From assembly GCF_900112375.1 (NCBI RefSeq), contig NZ_FOLS01000043.1, forward strand, positions 1 to 56,607: a stretch of DNA of 56,607 nucleotides, read 5' to 3'. The notes under the pieces are model-generated. The model saw only the letters and a program-made list of their open reading frames with translations. It ran no database searches and was not told the origin of the DNA. Positions 1 to 7,731 of this stretch are shown here, in pieces. Both the position numbers and the translations under genes were made by a program. The stretch comes from Pseudomonas citronellolis (GTDB taxonomy: Bacteria; Pseudomonadota; Gammaproteobacteria; Pseudomonadales; Pseudomonadaceae). Numbering within the stretch: position 1 is the first letter of the stretch; each line of letters opens with the position of its first letter.

Positions 1-105
1 CTGATCGTTGCTCAGGTTGCCTTTGGTGCGGTATTTGCCATTGCTCTGCAGAACCGCAATGTCGAAAGTTTTCTTGGCGATATCCACGCCCACTACGATG
101 GCCAT
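1..105 (-). CDS. IS110-family transposase, N-terminal 35 residues (cut by window edge)
   Basis: The reading frame starts at the ATG at 105 and runs off the left edge. The visible residues begin MAIVVGVDIAKKTFDIAVLQ. The G-V-D-x-A-K pattern is the start of the RuvC-like DEDD catalytic domain of IS110-family recombinases, with the first catalytic Asp at residue 8, followed by a short beta strand and an N-G-K-Y-R-T-K segment like that of the IS621-type (IS110 group) enzymes. Upstream is 'AGCAGGAGTT' as a ribosome binding site. These enzymes excise and insert the element through a circular intermediate, in the IS110 group guided by a bridge RNA. The rest of the protein, including the C-terminal serine domain, is outside the window, so intactness cannot be judged. 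Confidence 0.85.
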   Translation of the reverse strand, partial: MAIVVGVDIAKKTFDIAVLQSNGKYRTKGNLSNDQ

Positions 106-258
106 AACTCCTGCTACCTCTTACAGCTTTACATCATCAGCACTCCACTCCATCCAACCTTGCCTATGCGAGCTACCACCGGGTGGGGCTCCAGATACCG
201 TTCGGACTCACGAGTGGATTGGGAAGGCAGGAGACTATCTACAGTGCAGGCTCGTAGC
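106..258 (-). ncRNA. candidate IS110 bridge RNA region
   Basis: This is inferred from position: the interval between the element's probable left boundary and the recombinase start codon on the coding strand, about 150 nt, the size and place of bridge RNAs in the IS110 group. The strand contains pairing stretches, for example the CCACCCGGTGG palindrome near 175-185, that could form stem-loops. I did not fold it rigorously and cannot assign guide loops with confidence. It is not coding in any convincing frame. Confidence 0.35.
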
Positions 259-338
259 CTAGGAGCGGACACGTCTTCCTGGTCTTCCTTCCGGTGATCA
301 GCCGGAGACTACCCGCCGTTATGGCGGGTCGTCGACAT

Positions 339-363
339 ACAAGGAGCGGACTCCGTCCGCGAT
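339..363 (+). repeat. REP unit, GGAGCGGACTCCGTCCGCG family
   Basis: Palindromic unit AAGGAGCGGACTCCGTCCGC followed by GAT. The same unit occurs at 5180, 6546 (inverted), 6589, 17926 (inverted) and 18264. The rest of the 106-450 gap holds the IS left end, a half unit at 260-270, and no gene I can support. Confidence 0.8.
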
Positions 364-406
364 CGGCCGATCCCATGCACGATCGCTTGGCGAGCCCCCC
401 AGAACG

Positions 407-432
407 AAAAAGCGCGCCCTCAGGCGCGCTTT
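407..432. terminator. bidirectional terminator after kup
   Basis: AAAGCGCGCC, loop CTCA, GGCGCGCTTT, with A-rich and T-rich flanks. It lies about 20 bases past the kup stop codon and would end kup transcription on the minus strand and shield kup from the IS side. Confidence 0.75.
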
Positions 433-452
433 GTCTTCCCCAGCAAAACCAC

Positions 453-2357
453 TCAGATCTCCACCTGCGTCCCCAGCTCGATCACCCGGTTCAGCGGCAG
501 GTTGAAGTAGCGCAGGTTGCCGTTGGCATTCTTCAGCAGGAAGGCGAACAGCCCCTCGCGCCAGCGCGCCATGCCTATGCGCCGGGACGGGATGACCGTC
601 TCGCGGCTGAGGAAGTAGGTGGTGCGCATGGGGCTGAAGTCCAGCTCGTTGAGGTGGCAGTACTTCAGCGCCGCCGGGATGTCCGGGTCCTCCATGAAGC
701 CGAAGTGCAGCAGCACGCGGAAGAAGCCCTCGCCGTAGGCATCCACCTCGAAGCGGCGGTCGGTGGCGACCCGCGGGCTGTCTTCGTTGACCACCGTGAG
801 CAGCACCACCTGCTCGTGCAGCACCTGGTTGTGCAGCAGGTTGTGCAACAACGCGTGGGGCACGGCGTCGGAACGCGCGGTGAGGAACACGGCGGTGCCC
901 TGCACGCGGTGCGGCGGCTGCGAGCGGATGCTGGCGATGAACAGCGGCAGCGGCAGCGAGCCTTCGTCCAGGCGCTCCACCAGCAACTGGCGGCCGCGCT
1001 TCCAGGTGGTCATCAGGATGAACAGGGCGATACCGGCCACCACCGGGAAGGCGCCGCCCTGCACCACCTTCGGCAGGTTGGCCGAGAAGAACAGCACGTC
1101 CACCAGCAGCATCATGCAGAAGAACGGAATGGCCAGCCACAGCGGCCACTTCCAGTGCAGCCAGAGCACCACGCCCATCAGCAGGGTGGTCACCAGCATG
1201 GTCCCGGTCACCGCCACGCCGTAGGCCGAGGCCAGCGCCGCGGACGACTCGAAGCCCAGCACCAGCAGCACCACGCCGACCATCAGCGCCCAGTTCACCC
1301 CGGCGATGTAGATCTGCCCCTGCTCCTGGCTGGAGGTGTGCTGCACGAACATGCGCGGCACGAAGCCCAGCTGGATGGCCTGGCGGGTCAGCGAGAAGGC
1401 CCCGGAAATCACCGCCTGGGAGGCGATCACCGTGGCCACGGTGGACAGCGCTACCATCGGCAGCAACGCCCAGGACGGCGCCAGCAGGTAGAAAGGGTTG
1501 CGCGCGGCCTCCGGGTTGTAGAGGATCATCGCGCCCTGGCCGAAGTAGTTCAGCACCAGGCCCGGCAGCACCAGGGCGAACCAGGCGCGGGAAATCGGCT
1601 TGCGGCCGAAGTGGCCCATGTCCGCGTACAGCGCCTCGGCGCCGGTCAGCGCCAGCACGGTGGCGCCGAGGATGGCCACGCCGATGCCCGGGTGGACGAT
1701 GAAGAAGTTCGCCGCCCAGTAGGGGTTCATCGCGTTCAGCACCACCGGGTGCTGGTAGATGCCGTACAGGCCGAGCGCGCCCAGCACCACGAACCAGATC
1801 ACCATCACCGGGCCGAACAGGATGCCGATGCGCGCCGTGCCATGGCGCTGGATGAGGAACAGGCCGACCAGCACGATCAGCGCCAGCGGCACCACCCAGT
1901 GCTCCAGGCCGTCGAAGGCGATCTCCAGGCCCTCGATGGCCGAGAGCACCGAGATCGCCGGGGTGATCATGCTGTCGCCATAGAACAGCGAGGCGCCGAA
2001 CAGGCCCAGCACCACCAGCACCGAACTCAGCCGCGGGTAATCGTGGGCGGCGCGGCGCGCCAGCGCGGTCAGCGCCATCACCCCGCCCTCGCCCTGGTTG
2101 TCGGCGCGCAGGACGAAGATCACGTACTTGATCGAGACCACCCAGACCAGCGACCAGAAGATCAGCGAGAGGATGCCGAGGATGGCGTCGTGCCCCACCT
2201 GCACGCCGTAGCCGCCGACGAAGACTTCCTTGAGCGTGTACAGCGGGCTGGTACCGATATCGCCGTAGCAGACGCCCACCGCGGCCACCATCATGCCCAG
2301 GGCGGAGCTTGAATGGTTTTCCTGCTGCTCCGCGGTTCCAGCGCTGGCGTTGGACAT
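453..2357 (-). CDS. kup: low-affinity potassium transporter Kup
   Basis: 634 residues, the normal length for KUP/HAK/KT potassium-proton symporters of the inner membrane. The family signature [13 protein letters not shown] is at about residues 27-40 in the first membrane helix. About twelve hydrophobic segments follow, then a soluble C-terminal part from about residue 430. Start chosen at the ATG at 2357 because AGAGGAATTT precedes it at good spacing; the longer antisense-like frames here are shadows. It takes up K+ with H+ under low-turgor or acid conditions. It is divergent from rimO across a 250-base gap and followed by a strong hairpin terminator. Confidence 0.95.
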   Translation of the reverse strand: MSNASAGTAEQQENHSSSALGMMVAAVGVCYGDIGTSPLYTLKEVFVGGYGVQVGHDAILGILSLIFWSLVWVVSIKYVIFVLRADNQGEGGVMALTALARRAAHDYPRLSSVLVVLGLFGASLFYGDSMITPAISVLSAIEGLEIAFDGLEHWVVPLALIVLVGLFLIQRHGTARIGILFGPVMVIWFVVLGALGLYGIYQHPVVLNAMNPYWAANFFIVHPGIGVAILGATVLALTGAEALYADMGHFGRKPISRAWFALVLPGLVLNYFGQGAMILYNPEAARNPFYLLAPSWALLPMVALSTVATVIASQAVISGAFSLTRQAIQLGFVPRMFVQHTSSQEQGQIYIAGVNWALMVGVVLLVLGFESSAALASAYGVAVTGTMLVTTLLMGVVLWLHWKWPLWLAIPFFCMMLLVDVLFFSANLPKVVQGGAFPVVAGIALFILMTTWKRGRQLLVERLDEGSLPLPLFIASIRSQPPHRVQGTAVFLTARSDAVPHALLHNLLHNQVLHEQVVLLTVVNEDSPRVATDRRFEVDAYGEGFFRVLLHFGFMEDPDIPAALKYCHLNELDFSPMRTTYFLSRETVIPSRRIGMARWREGLFAFLLKNANGNLRYFNLPLNRVIELGTQVEI

Positions 2358-2607
2358 GTAACAAAATTCCTCTAGGAAAAATTCGGCGCATCCTGCGCCG
2401 ACGGGCCCCGCGATGCAAGAGCCACGAAAACCTGATCTGAGTGACTATAGAAGGTGTTTGCCGCCCTTACCCTGTGTCCGGCGGCGCTTTCGCCGGCCGC
2501 TGCGGCAGCTTGTCTCACGGAGGCTGGTCAAGCGCGCGGGACGCCGCTAGAATTGCGCACTTTTTGATCAGAGGCGCCGCCAGCGCGCCCTTAGAGGTTA
2601 GCCGCCC

Positions 2608-3930
2608 ATGTCCACCGCAACGCCCAAAGTCGGTTTCGTCAGCCTCGGTTGCCCCAAGGCAACGGTCGACTCCGAACGCATCCTCACCCAGCTGCGCATG
2701 GAGGGCTACGAGATCGTGCCCACCTACGAGGACGCCGACGTCGTTGTGGTGAACACCTGCGGCTTCATCGACAGCGCCAAGGCCGAATCCCTGGACGCCA
2801 TCGGCGAGGCCATCGCCGAGAACGGCAAGGTCATCGTCACCGGCTGCATGGGCGTGGCCGAGGACAGCATCCGTGACGTGCACCCCAGCGTGCTGGCCGT
2901 GACCGGCCCGCAGCAGTACGAGCAGGTGGTCAGCGCCGTGCACGAGGTGGTGCCGCCCAAGGCCGAGCACAACCCGCTGATCGACCTGGTGCCGCCGCAG
3001 GGCATCAAGCTCACCCCGCGCCACTATGCCTACCTGAAGATTTCCGAGGGCTGCAACCACAGTTGCAGCTTCTGCATCATCCCGTCGATGCGCGGCAAGC
3101 TGGTCAGCCGTCCGGTGGGCGACGTGCTCAGCGAGGCCCAGCGCCTGGTCAAGGCCGGCGTCAAGGAACTGCTGGTGATCTCCCAGGACACCAGCGCCTA
3201 CGGCGTGGACCTGAAGTACAAGCTGGACTTCTGGGACGGCCAGCCGGTGAAGACGCGCATGCTGGAGCTGTGCGAAGCGCTGTCGAGCATGGGCGTGTGG
3301 GTGCGCCTGCACTACGTCTACCCCTACCCCAACGTCGACGACGTCATCCCGCTGATGGCCCAGGGCAAGCTGCTGCCCTACCTGGACATTCCCTTCCAGC
3401 ACGCCAGCCCGAAAGTGCTCAAGTCCATGAAGCGCCCGGCCTTCGAAGACAAGACCCTGGCGCGCATCAAGAAGTGGCGCGAGCTCTGCCCCGAGCTGAC
3501 CATCCGTTCGACCTTCATCGTCGGCTTCCCCGGCGAGACCGAGGAAGACTTCCAGTACCTGCTGGACTGGCTGACCGAAGCCCAGCTCGACCGCGTCGGC
3601 TGCTTCCAGTACTCCCCGGTGGAAGGCGCCCCGGCCAACGACCTGGGCCTGGAGCCGGTGCCGGACGAGGTCAAGCAGGAGCGCTGGGAGCGCTTCATGG
3701 CGCACCAGCAGGCGATTTCCGCCGCGCGCCTGCAACTGAAAGTGGGCAAGGAAATCGACGTGCTGATCGACGAAGTGGATGCCGAAGGCGCGGTGGGCCG
3801 TTCCTGGGCCGACGCCCCGGAGATCGACGGCGCCGTCTACATCGATACCTTCGACGTGAAGCCGGGCGACAAGGTGCGTGTGCGCATCACCGATGCCGAC
3901 GAGTACGATCTCTGGGCCGAACTGGCCTGA
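2608..3930 (+). CDS. rimO: ribosomal protein S12 methylthiotransferase RimO
   Basis: 440 residues, full length. It adds a methylthio group to the beta carbon of the conserved Asp of ribosomal protein S12, using two 4Fe-4S clusters and SAM. The N-terminal UPF0004/MTTase domain supplies Cys15, Cys51 and Cys80; the radical-SAM motif C-N-H-S-C-S-F-C gives Cys149, Cys153 and Cys156; a TRAM domain occupies roughly residues 375-440. The F-C-I-I-P sequence after the SAM cysteines and the overall pattern separate it from MiaB. A TAGAAT box at 2548-2553 is a candidate -10. A terminator follows directly, so it is probably a single-gene unit. Confidence 0.97.
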   Translation: MSTATPKVGFVSLGCPKATVDSERILTQLRMEGYEIVPTYEDADVVVVNTCGFIDSAKAESLDAIGEAIAENGKVIVTGCMGVAEDSIRDVHPSVLAVTGPQQYEQVVSAVHEVVPPKAEHNPLIDLVPPQGIKLTPRHYAYLKISEGCNHSCSFCIIPSMRGKLVSRPVGDVLSEAQRLVKAGVKELLVISQDTSAYGVDLKYKLDFWDGQPVKTRMLELCEALSSMGVWVRLHYVYPYPNVDDVIPLMAQGKLLPYLDIPFQHASPKVLKSMKRPAFEDKTLARIKKWRELCPELTIRSTFIVGFPGETEEDFQYLLDWLTEAQLDRVGCFQYSPVEGAPANDLGLEPVPDEVKQERWERFMAHQQAISAARLQLKVGKEIDVLIDEVDAEGAVGRSWADAPEIDGAVYIDTFDVKPGDKVRVRITDADEYDLWAELA

Positions 3931-3937
3931 GTCGCCG

Positions 3938-3966
3938 AAAGCCCCGCCTTGCGGGGCTTTTTCTTT
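3938..3966 (+). terminator. rimO terminator
   Basis: AAAGCCCCGC, loop CTT, GCGGGGCTTTTTC. A classic GC stem with a T tract, 8 bases after the rimO stop. It also lies just upstream of the DUF1456 gene. Confidence 0.85.
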
Positions 3967-3983
3967 CAACCGGGACACTACCG

Positions 3984-4445
3984 ATGCTCAACAACGACAT
4001 CCTGCGCAGCCTGCGCTACAGCCTCGACATCGCCGACCACGAGGTCGCCGCCATCGCCGGCCTGGCCGGATTGACGCTGGACGAGGCCGAAGTCGCCGCG
4101 CTGCTGGCCCGCGAGGACGAACCCGGCTACCGCGAGTGCCCGGACGAGGTGCTGGCGCGCTTTCTCGACGGCCTGATCATCCACCGCCGCGGCCGCGACG
4201 ACAGCCGGCCGCTGCCGCCGCTGGAGCTGCCGTTGACCAACAACCTGGTGTTGAAGAAGCTGCGGGTGGCTTTCGAACTGCGCGACCACGATCTGCTGGC
4301 GATTCTCGACGAGGCCGGGCTGGTGATGACCAAGGGGGAACTCAACGCGCTGTTCCGTGCTCCCGGTCACGGCAACTACCGTCCCTGTGGCGACCAGTTG
4401 CTGCGCAATTTCCTCAAGGGCCTGGCCCAGCGCTCCGATCTCTAA
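3984..4445 (+). CDS. DUF1456 (YehS-like) protein
   Basis: 153 residues made of two similar halves: N-N-D-I-L-R-S-L-R-Y at the start and N-N-L-V-L-K-K-L-R-V at about residue 82, each followed by a D-H-(E/D) step. This internal duplication is the hallmark of DUF1456/YehS proteins. Small, soluble, no catalytic motif; function unknown. The start ATG at 3984 is the first good one after the rimO terminator. The last few codons (Q-R-S-D-L-stop) are shared at the DNA level with a second copy of the adjacent dispersed repeat near 24680-24700, so the C-terminus may have been remodelled by that repeat. Confidence 0.85.
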   Translation: MLNNDILRSLRYSLDIADHEVAAIAGLAGLTLDEAEVAALLAREDEPGYRECPDEVLARFLDGLIIHRRGRDDSRPLPPLELPLTNNLVLKKLRVAFELRDHDLLAILDEAGLVMTKGELNALFRAPGHGNYRPCGDQLLRNFLKGLAQRSDL

Positions 4446-4449
4446 CCTG

Positions 4450-4704
4450 TCATTCCCGCGAACGCGGGAACCCAGTGGCTTCTTGTTTGGGTGTGACGCG
4501 CCGCTCCGAGTTTGCGGAGATTTTTTGTTTCGCCCCCTCGGGCGAGTCACTTCTTTCAAACGCCAAAGAAGTAACCAAGAAGGCTTGCCCCAACATACGG
4601 GCCCGATAAAGCCGGGCTACCCTCACGAACTCCCCCGCCACGGAGGCCCGCCCCGAGGGTACGTCCCTGTATCCCGCGGGGCTCTCGCGACATCCATGTC
4701 GCAT
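4450..4704 (-). CDS. repeat-borne hypothetical ORF, copy A (84 aa)
   Basis: 84 codons from the ATG at 4704, with AGGAGG immediately upstream (only two bases from the ATG, closer than usual). It lies wholly inside repeat copy A. The first 44 residues are identical to those of the 89-residue ORF in copy B (24406-24675), and the two base changes inside that stretch are both synonymous in this frame; the later length difference is 15 bases, so the frame is kept. No known domain; Arg-rich and low-complexity at the end. It may be a real repeat-carried peptide or just a frame that stays open in a GC-rich repeat. Confidence 0.25.
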   Translation of the reverse strand: MRHGCRESPAGYRDVPSGRASVAGEFVRVARLYRARMLGQAFLVTSLAFERSDSPEGAKQKISANSERRVTPKQEATGFPRSRE

Positions 4705-4816
4705 GACCTCCTGAGCGCCGGTTTCGCTCGGCCTTCTGAAGGGGCGTTCCGGTGCGCTCGGCTATTTCTCTGGAAGTCCCAAAGCAAAAGCCAGAGCAGG
4801 GCTGCTTTTGCTCTTC

Positions 4817-4840
4817 GTAGGAGCGAGCTTGCTCGCGAAC
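4817..4840 (+). repeat. REP unit, GTAGGAGCGAGCTTGCTCGCG family (single)
   Basis: Palindromic unit GAGCGAGCTTGCTCGC with the conserved GTAG head. Same family as 18100-18166, 24091-24114, 24282-24305, 34748-34814 and 41824-41847. Confidence 0.85.
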
Positions 4841-4965
4841 CCCGCAGTCACTGGGTTATTCCCCTTCGGGCCAGCGCAAGCGCTGTTCGCGATGGAGCCG
4901 CGTCCCGCGTTCGCGGGAATGACGGGGGTGGAGGATGGTGCCGGACTGGCAAGCCACTCAGGACA

Positions 4966-5003
4966 GCCCCCTCTCCCTTCAGGGAGAGGGCTGGGGAGAG
5001 GGT
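4966..5003 (+). repeat. CCCTCTCCCTTCAGGGAGAGGG repeat
   Basis: Palindrome CCCTCTCCC-TTCA-GGGAGAGGG followed by CTGGGGAGAGGG. Also found inverted at 24151-24196 and as a facing pair at 41888-42060. A degenerate relative (CCCTCCC...GGGAGAGGG) continues to about 5080. Confidence 0.75.
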
Positions 5004-5179
5004 TACGGACTTCGCCCCCACACCTCTGCCAATCCTGTACCCCGCCCCCTCCCTAACCCTCCCCCGCAAGCGGGAGAGGGAACCGTTCGGCGTGAAGCGC
5101 AATCACCAGCCTCCCTGAATCACAGTACGCAAATCATAGGGCGCGAATAGCAGGAGAACGGCTCCAGGGAGACACGGAC

Positions 5180-5204
5180 GTAGGAGCGGACTCCGTCCGC
5201 GATT
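5180..5204 (+). repeat. REP unit, GGAGCGGACTCCGTCCGCG family
   Basis: Unit GTAGGAGCGGACTCCGTCCG followed by CGATT. It is part of a longer similarity (about 5160-5225) to 6570-6640, covering GGCTCCAGGGAG...CACGG before the unit and GGATT...CCGGCCAC after it. Confidence 0.8.
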
Positions 5205-5370
5205 GGATTCCCCGGCCACACCGAATACCCCGACGGCACGGAGCGGAGCCAGGATTAGCCCCCCGCCAAACCGAAGCACCACCCAAATGAACAGCATCAC
5301 CACCCTGCCGGCCTTTCCATTGACCCATCTATCCTTCCCTCGACCACTCCACCACGCCGGAAACACCACC

Positions 5371-5736
5371 ATGCTCCTGCGCCTGGCCGCCGACGCCGTG
5401 GTGCTGCTGCACCTGGCCTTCATCCTCTTCGTCGTCCTCGGCGGCCCACTGGTGCTGCGCTGGCCGCGCCTGGCCTGGCTGCACCTGCCGGCCGCGGCCT
5501 GGGGCGTTACCGTGGAGTGGCTGCAGCTGGTCTGCCCATTGACGCCACTGGAAAACCACCTGCGCCGCGCCGCCGGCGAACAGGGCTACGCTGGCGGCTT
5601 CGTCGAGCACTACCTGATCCCGCTGATCTACCCGCCCGGCCTGACACCCGCCGTGCAACTGCTGCTGGGCACGCTGGTCGCGGCGCTCACCCTGGCCTGC
5701 TACGGCTGGCTGTTGCTGCGCAGGCGCCGGCGATGA
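5371..5736 (+). CDS. DUF2784 membrane protein
   Basis: 121 residues. The start L-A-A-D-A-V-V-L-L-H-L-A-F-I-L-F-V and the W-L-Q-L-V-C-P-L-T-P-L-E-N motif (about residues 50-62) are typical of DUF2784. Three or four membrane helices and an Arg-rich C-terminus suggest an inner-membrane protein with a cytoplasmic tail. Function unknown. Start at the ATG at 5371; an upstream in-frame extension exists but lacks family similarity. It ends 68 bases before trmO. Confidence 0.85.
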   Translation: MLLRLAADAVVLLHLAFILFVVLGGPLVLRWPRLAWLHLPAAAWGVTVEWLQLVCPLTPLENHLRRAAGEQGYAGGFVEHYLIPLIYPPGLTPAVQLLLGTLVAALTLACYGWLLLRRRRR

Positions 5737-5804
5737 CGCAAGCGGCGGGGGTTTGCCGTGCCGATCGGGTAACATGGCGGCCCCTGCTCCACGCGCGTGC
5801 CGCC

Positions 5805-6515
5805 ATGTCCTACTCCGTCTCCCCCATCGGCCATATCCGCTCCTGCTTCAAGGAGAAGTTCGCCATCCCGCGCCAACCGCAGCTGGCCCCGGCGGCGCGG
5901 GGCGTGCTGGAGCTGCTGCCACCATTCGACGGCGGCGAGGCGGTGGAAGGCCTGGAGCAGGTCAGCCACGTCTGGCTGCTGTTCCTCTTCCACCAGGCCC
6001 TGGAAGACAAGCCGCGGCTCAAGGTGCGCCCGCCGCGCCTGGGCGGCAACCGTTCCCTGGGCGTGTTCGCCACCCGCGCCACACATCGCCCCAACGGCAT
6101 CGGCCAATCGGTGGTGCGCCTGGAGAAGGTCGAGCCCGGGCGCCTGTGGCTGTCGGGCATCGACCTGCTGGACGGCACCCCGGTGCTCGACATCAAGCCC
6201 TACGTGCCCTACGCCGACGCCGTGGCCGACGCGCGCAACGGCATCGCCGAGGCGCCGCCGGCGCCGATCCCGGTGCAGTGGAGCGACGCCGCCCTGGCCC
6301 AGGCCCGGGAGCAGGCCCTGCGCCTGGGCGAGCCGGTGGTCGAGCTGGTCGAACAGTGCCTGGCCCAGGACCCGCGCCCGGCCTACCAGCAACCCACGCC
6401 CGAACGCCGCTACGGCGCACGCCTGTGGGACCTGGATGTGCATTGGCATTACCCCGAGGCTGGGGTGATCCGGGTACTGGATGTGCAACCCGCGTTTCGC
6501 CGCCTCACCCCGTAG
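5805..6515 (+). CDS. trmO: tRNA (t6A37) N6-methyltransferase TrmO
   Basis: 236 residues. It methylates N6-threonylcarbamoyladenosine 37 in tRNA-Thr to m6t6A, using SAM bound in a beta-barrel (VirR/TsaA fold). Family motifs are visible: P-I-G-H-I-R-S at the start, H-V-W-L-L-F near residue 55, the R-A-T-H-R-P-N-x-I-G segment near residue 90-100, and L-D-G-T-P-V-L-D-I-K-P-Y near 125. A C-terminal lobe follows (Y-G-A-R-L-W-D-L-D). The ATG at 5805 is preferred over the longer frame because it begins the conserved domain. The stop codon runs straight into a perfect hairpin (6516-6543). Confidence 0.93.
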   Translation: MSYSVSPIGHIRSCFKEKFAIPRQPQLAPAARGVLELLPPFDGGEAVEGLEQVSHVWLLFLFHQALEDKPRLKVRPPRLGGNRSLGVFATRATHRPNGIGQSVVRLEKVEPGRLWLSGIDLLDGTPVLDIKPYVPYADAVADARNGIAEAPPAPIPVQWSDAALAQAREQALRLGEPVVELVEQCLAQDPRPAYQQPTPERRYGARLWDLDVHWHYPEAGVIRVLDVQPAFRRLTP

Positions 6516-6543
6516 GGCGGATAACGCCTACGGCTTATCCGCC
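6516..6543 (+). repeat. palindromic repeat abutting the trmO stop codon
   Basis: GGCGGATAA, C-GCC-TAC-GGC, TTATCCGCC: 9-bp arms plus an inner 3-bp stem. A related palindrome is at 17969-17996. It probably folds at the trmO mRNA 3' end. Confidence 0.7.
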
Positions 6544-6545
6544 GA

Positions 6546-6614
6546 ATCGCGGACGGAGTCCGCTCCTACGGTTCCAGGAAGCACGGTCGTAGGAGCGGAT
6601 TCATCCGCGATTGG
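6546..6614. repeat. pair of REP units facing each other
   Basis: Inverted unit CGCGGACGGAGTCCGCTCCTAC (6546-6570), then direct unit GTAGGAGCGGATTCATCCGCGATT (6589-6614), separated by GGTTCCAGGAAGCACGGTC. The second unit has drifted at its centre (TTCAT for CTCCG). It fills the trmO-fpr gap. Confidence 0.75.
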
Positions 6615-6680
6615 ATTTACCGGCCACGCCGGACCCTACGCACTCCTACGCACGGCATTTCCCCGTATCCGCCATGAACG

Positions 6681-6709
6681 AAAAAGCCCGCCGGGTGGCG
6701 GGCTTTTTC
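6681..6709. terminator. fpr terminator
   Basis: AAAAAGCCCGCC, loop GGGT, GGCGGGCTTTTTC: T tracts on both sides. On the minus strand it ends fpr 13 bases after the stop. Confidence 0.85.
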
Positions 6710-6721
6710 AGCGGGCTGCGC

Positions 6722-7498
6722 TTACTTCTCGACGAAGGCGCGCTCGATCAGGTAGTCGCCCGGCTCGCCCATGCGCGGGGAGATCTGCAGGCCGAAGCCG
6801 TTCAGCACTTCGCTGGTCTCGTCCAGCATGCTCGGGCTGCCGCAGATCATGGCGCGGTCGTCCTGCGGGTTCATCGGCGGCAGGCCGATGTCGGCGAACA
6901 GCTTGCCGCTGCGCATCAGGTCGGTCTGGCGGCCCATGTTGCGGAACTCTTCACGGGTGACCAGGGGGTAGTAGATCAGCTTTTCTTTCACCATGTCGCC
7001 GAAGTACTCGTGCTCCGGCAGGACCTTGGTGATGAAGTCGGCGTAGGCCAGCTCGCTGACCCAGCGCACGCCGTGGACCAGGATGACCTTGTCGAACTTC
7101 TCGTAGACTTCCGGGTCCTGGATCACGCTCAGGAACGGCGCCATGCCGGTGCCGGTGCTCAGCAGGTACAGGTGCTTGCCGGGCTTGAGGTCGTCCAGCA
7201 CCAGGGTGCCGGTGGGCTTGCGGCTGACCATCAGCTCGTCGCCTTCCTTCAGGTGCTGCAGACGCGAGGTCAGCGGGCCGTCCGGGACCTTGATGCTGAA
7301 GAACTCCAGGTGCTCCTCGTAGTTCGGGCTGGCGATGGAGTAGGCGCGCATCAGCGGGCGACCGTTGACTTCCAGGCCGATCATCACGAACTGGCCAGTC
7401 TTGAAGCGCAGGCCCGGATTACGGGTGGTCTTGAAGCTGAAGAGAGTGTCGTTCCAGTGGTGCACGCTGAGAACGCGCTCGGTGTACAGGTTGCTCAT
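6722..7498 (-). CDS. fpr: ferredoxin/flavodoxin-NADP+ reductase Fpr
   Basis: 258 residues, the same length as P. aeruginosa Fpr. Bacterial-type FAD enzyme exchanging electrons between NADPH and ferredoxin or flavodoxin in the oxidative-stress and iron responses. The FAD site R-A-Y-S-I-A-S-P is at residues 51-58, the NADP site S-T-G-T-G-M-A-P-F at about 114-122, and the chain ends F-V-E-K as in the subclass IA enzymes. Start at the ATG at 7498, with AGGAG 7 bases upstream; a TTG directly before it is ignored. A TATAAA at 7564-7569 on this strand is a likely -10. Divergent from finR, its activator in other Pseudomonas. Confidence 0.97.
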   Translation of the reverse strand: MSNLYTERVLSVHHWNDTLFSFKTTRNPGLRFKTGQFVMIGLEVNGRPLMRAYSIASPNYEEHLEFFSIKVPDGPLTSRLQHLKEGDELMVSRKPTGTLVLDDLKPGKHLYLLSTGTGMAPFLSVIQDPEVYEKFDKVILVHGVRWVSELAYADFITKVLPEHEYFGDMVKEKLIYYPLVTREEFRNMGRQTDLMRSGKLFADIGLPPMNPQDDRAMICGSPSMLDETSEVLNGFGLQISPRMGEPGDYLIERAFVEK

Positions 7499-7600
7499 CA
7501 AGGACTCCTAGAGATTCGTGGCGCACCCCAGCAGATCCCGGACGTAGCGCGATTGCGCGACATTTTATAGGGGGCGAGAATATCCGCAAAATAAATTATC

Positions 7601-7617
7601 TGGATATTGCTAATCCA
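7601..7617. promoter_or_regulatory. candidate FinR operator between fpr and finR
   Basis: Inverted repeat TGGAT-N7-ATCCA in an AT-rich patch within an otherwise GC-rich divergent region. It sits about 30-50 bp upstream of the TATAAA box of fpr, the usual place for a LysR activator site. Inferred from position and symmetry only. Confidence 0.45.
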
Positions 7618-7731
7618 AAACGCAGATAAGGGACGACTGGCGGCCGGCGCGCGCCAGATTACGCCCCCTGCCGCCCCGCCAGGGGCGACCGAATGTCGCG
7701 CCTCTCGCCCGCTACGGAGCCACCCGAACCG

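Larger units (their letters stand above)
1..261 (-). mobile_element. IS110-group insertion sequence, left-end part
   Basis: About 155 bases of non-coding sequence lie upstream of the transposase start. They end near 258-261, where the sequence becomes a half REP unit (TAGGAGCGGAC at 260-270) that matches the intact REP units elsewhere in the window. IS110 elements lack inverted repeats, so the edge is inferred from this junction only. A non-coding left end of this size, upstream of the recombinase, is where IS110-group elements encode their bridge RNA. The right end is outside the window. Confidence 0.6.
4424..4925 (+). repeat. dispersed composite repeat, copy A
   Basis: About 500 bp that recurs inverted at 24232-24701. 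The most conserved core is 4580-4779 (about 200 bp, five or so differences from copy B). Flanking parts carry an ATTCCCGCG/CGCGGGAAT palindrome at each end (near 4450 and 4905) and a GTAGGAGCGAGC REP unit at 4817-4840. Together with the units at 4966-5003 and 5180-5204 it fills the 925-base gap between the DUF1456 and DUF2784 genes, where I see no other gene. It carries the small ORF listed at 4450-4704. Confidence 0.8.

Noticed and set aside
319..2418. 699-codon open frame on the same strand as kup, and a 672-codon frame on the other strand
   Set aside because: Arg/Pro/Gly/His-rich shadow frames of the high-GC kup gene with no domain; kup itself is unmistakable.
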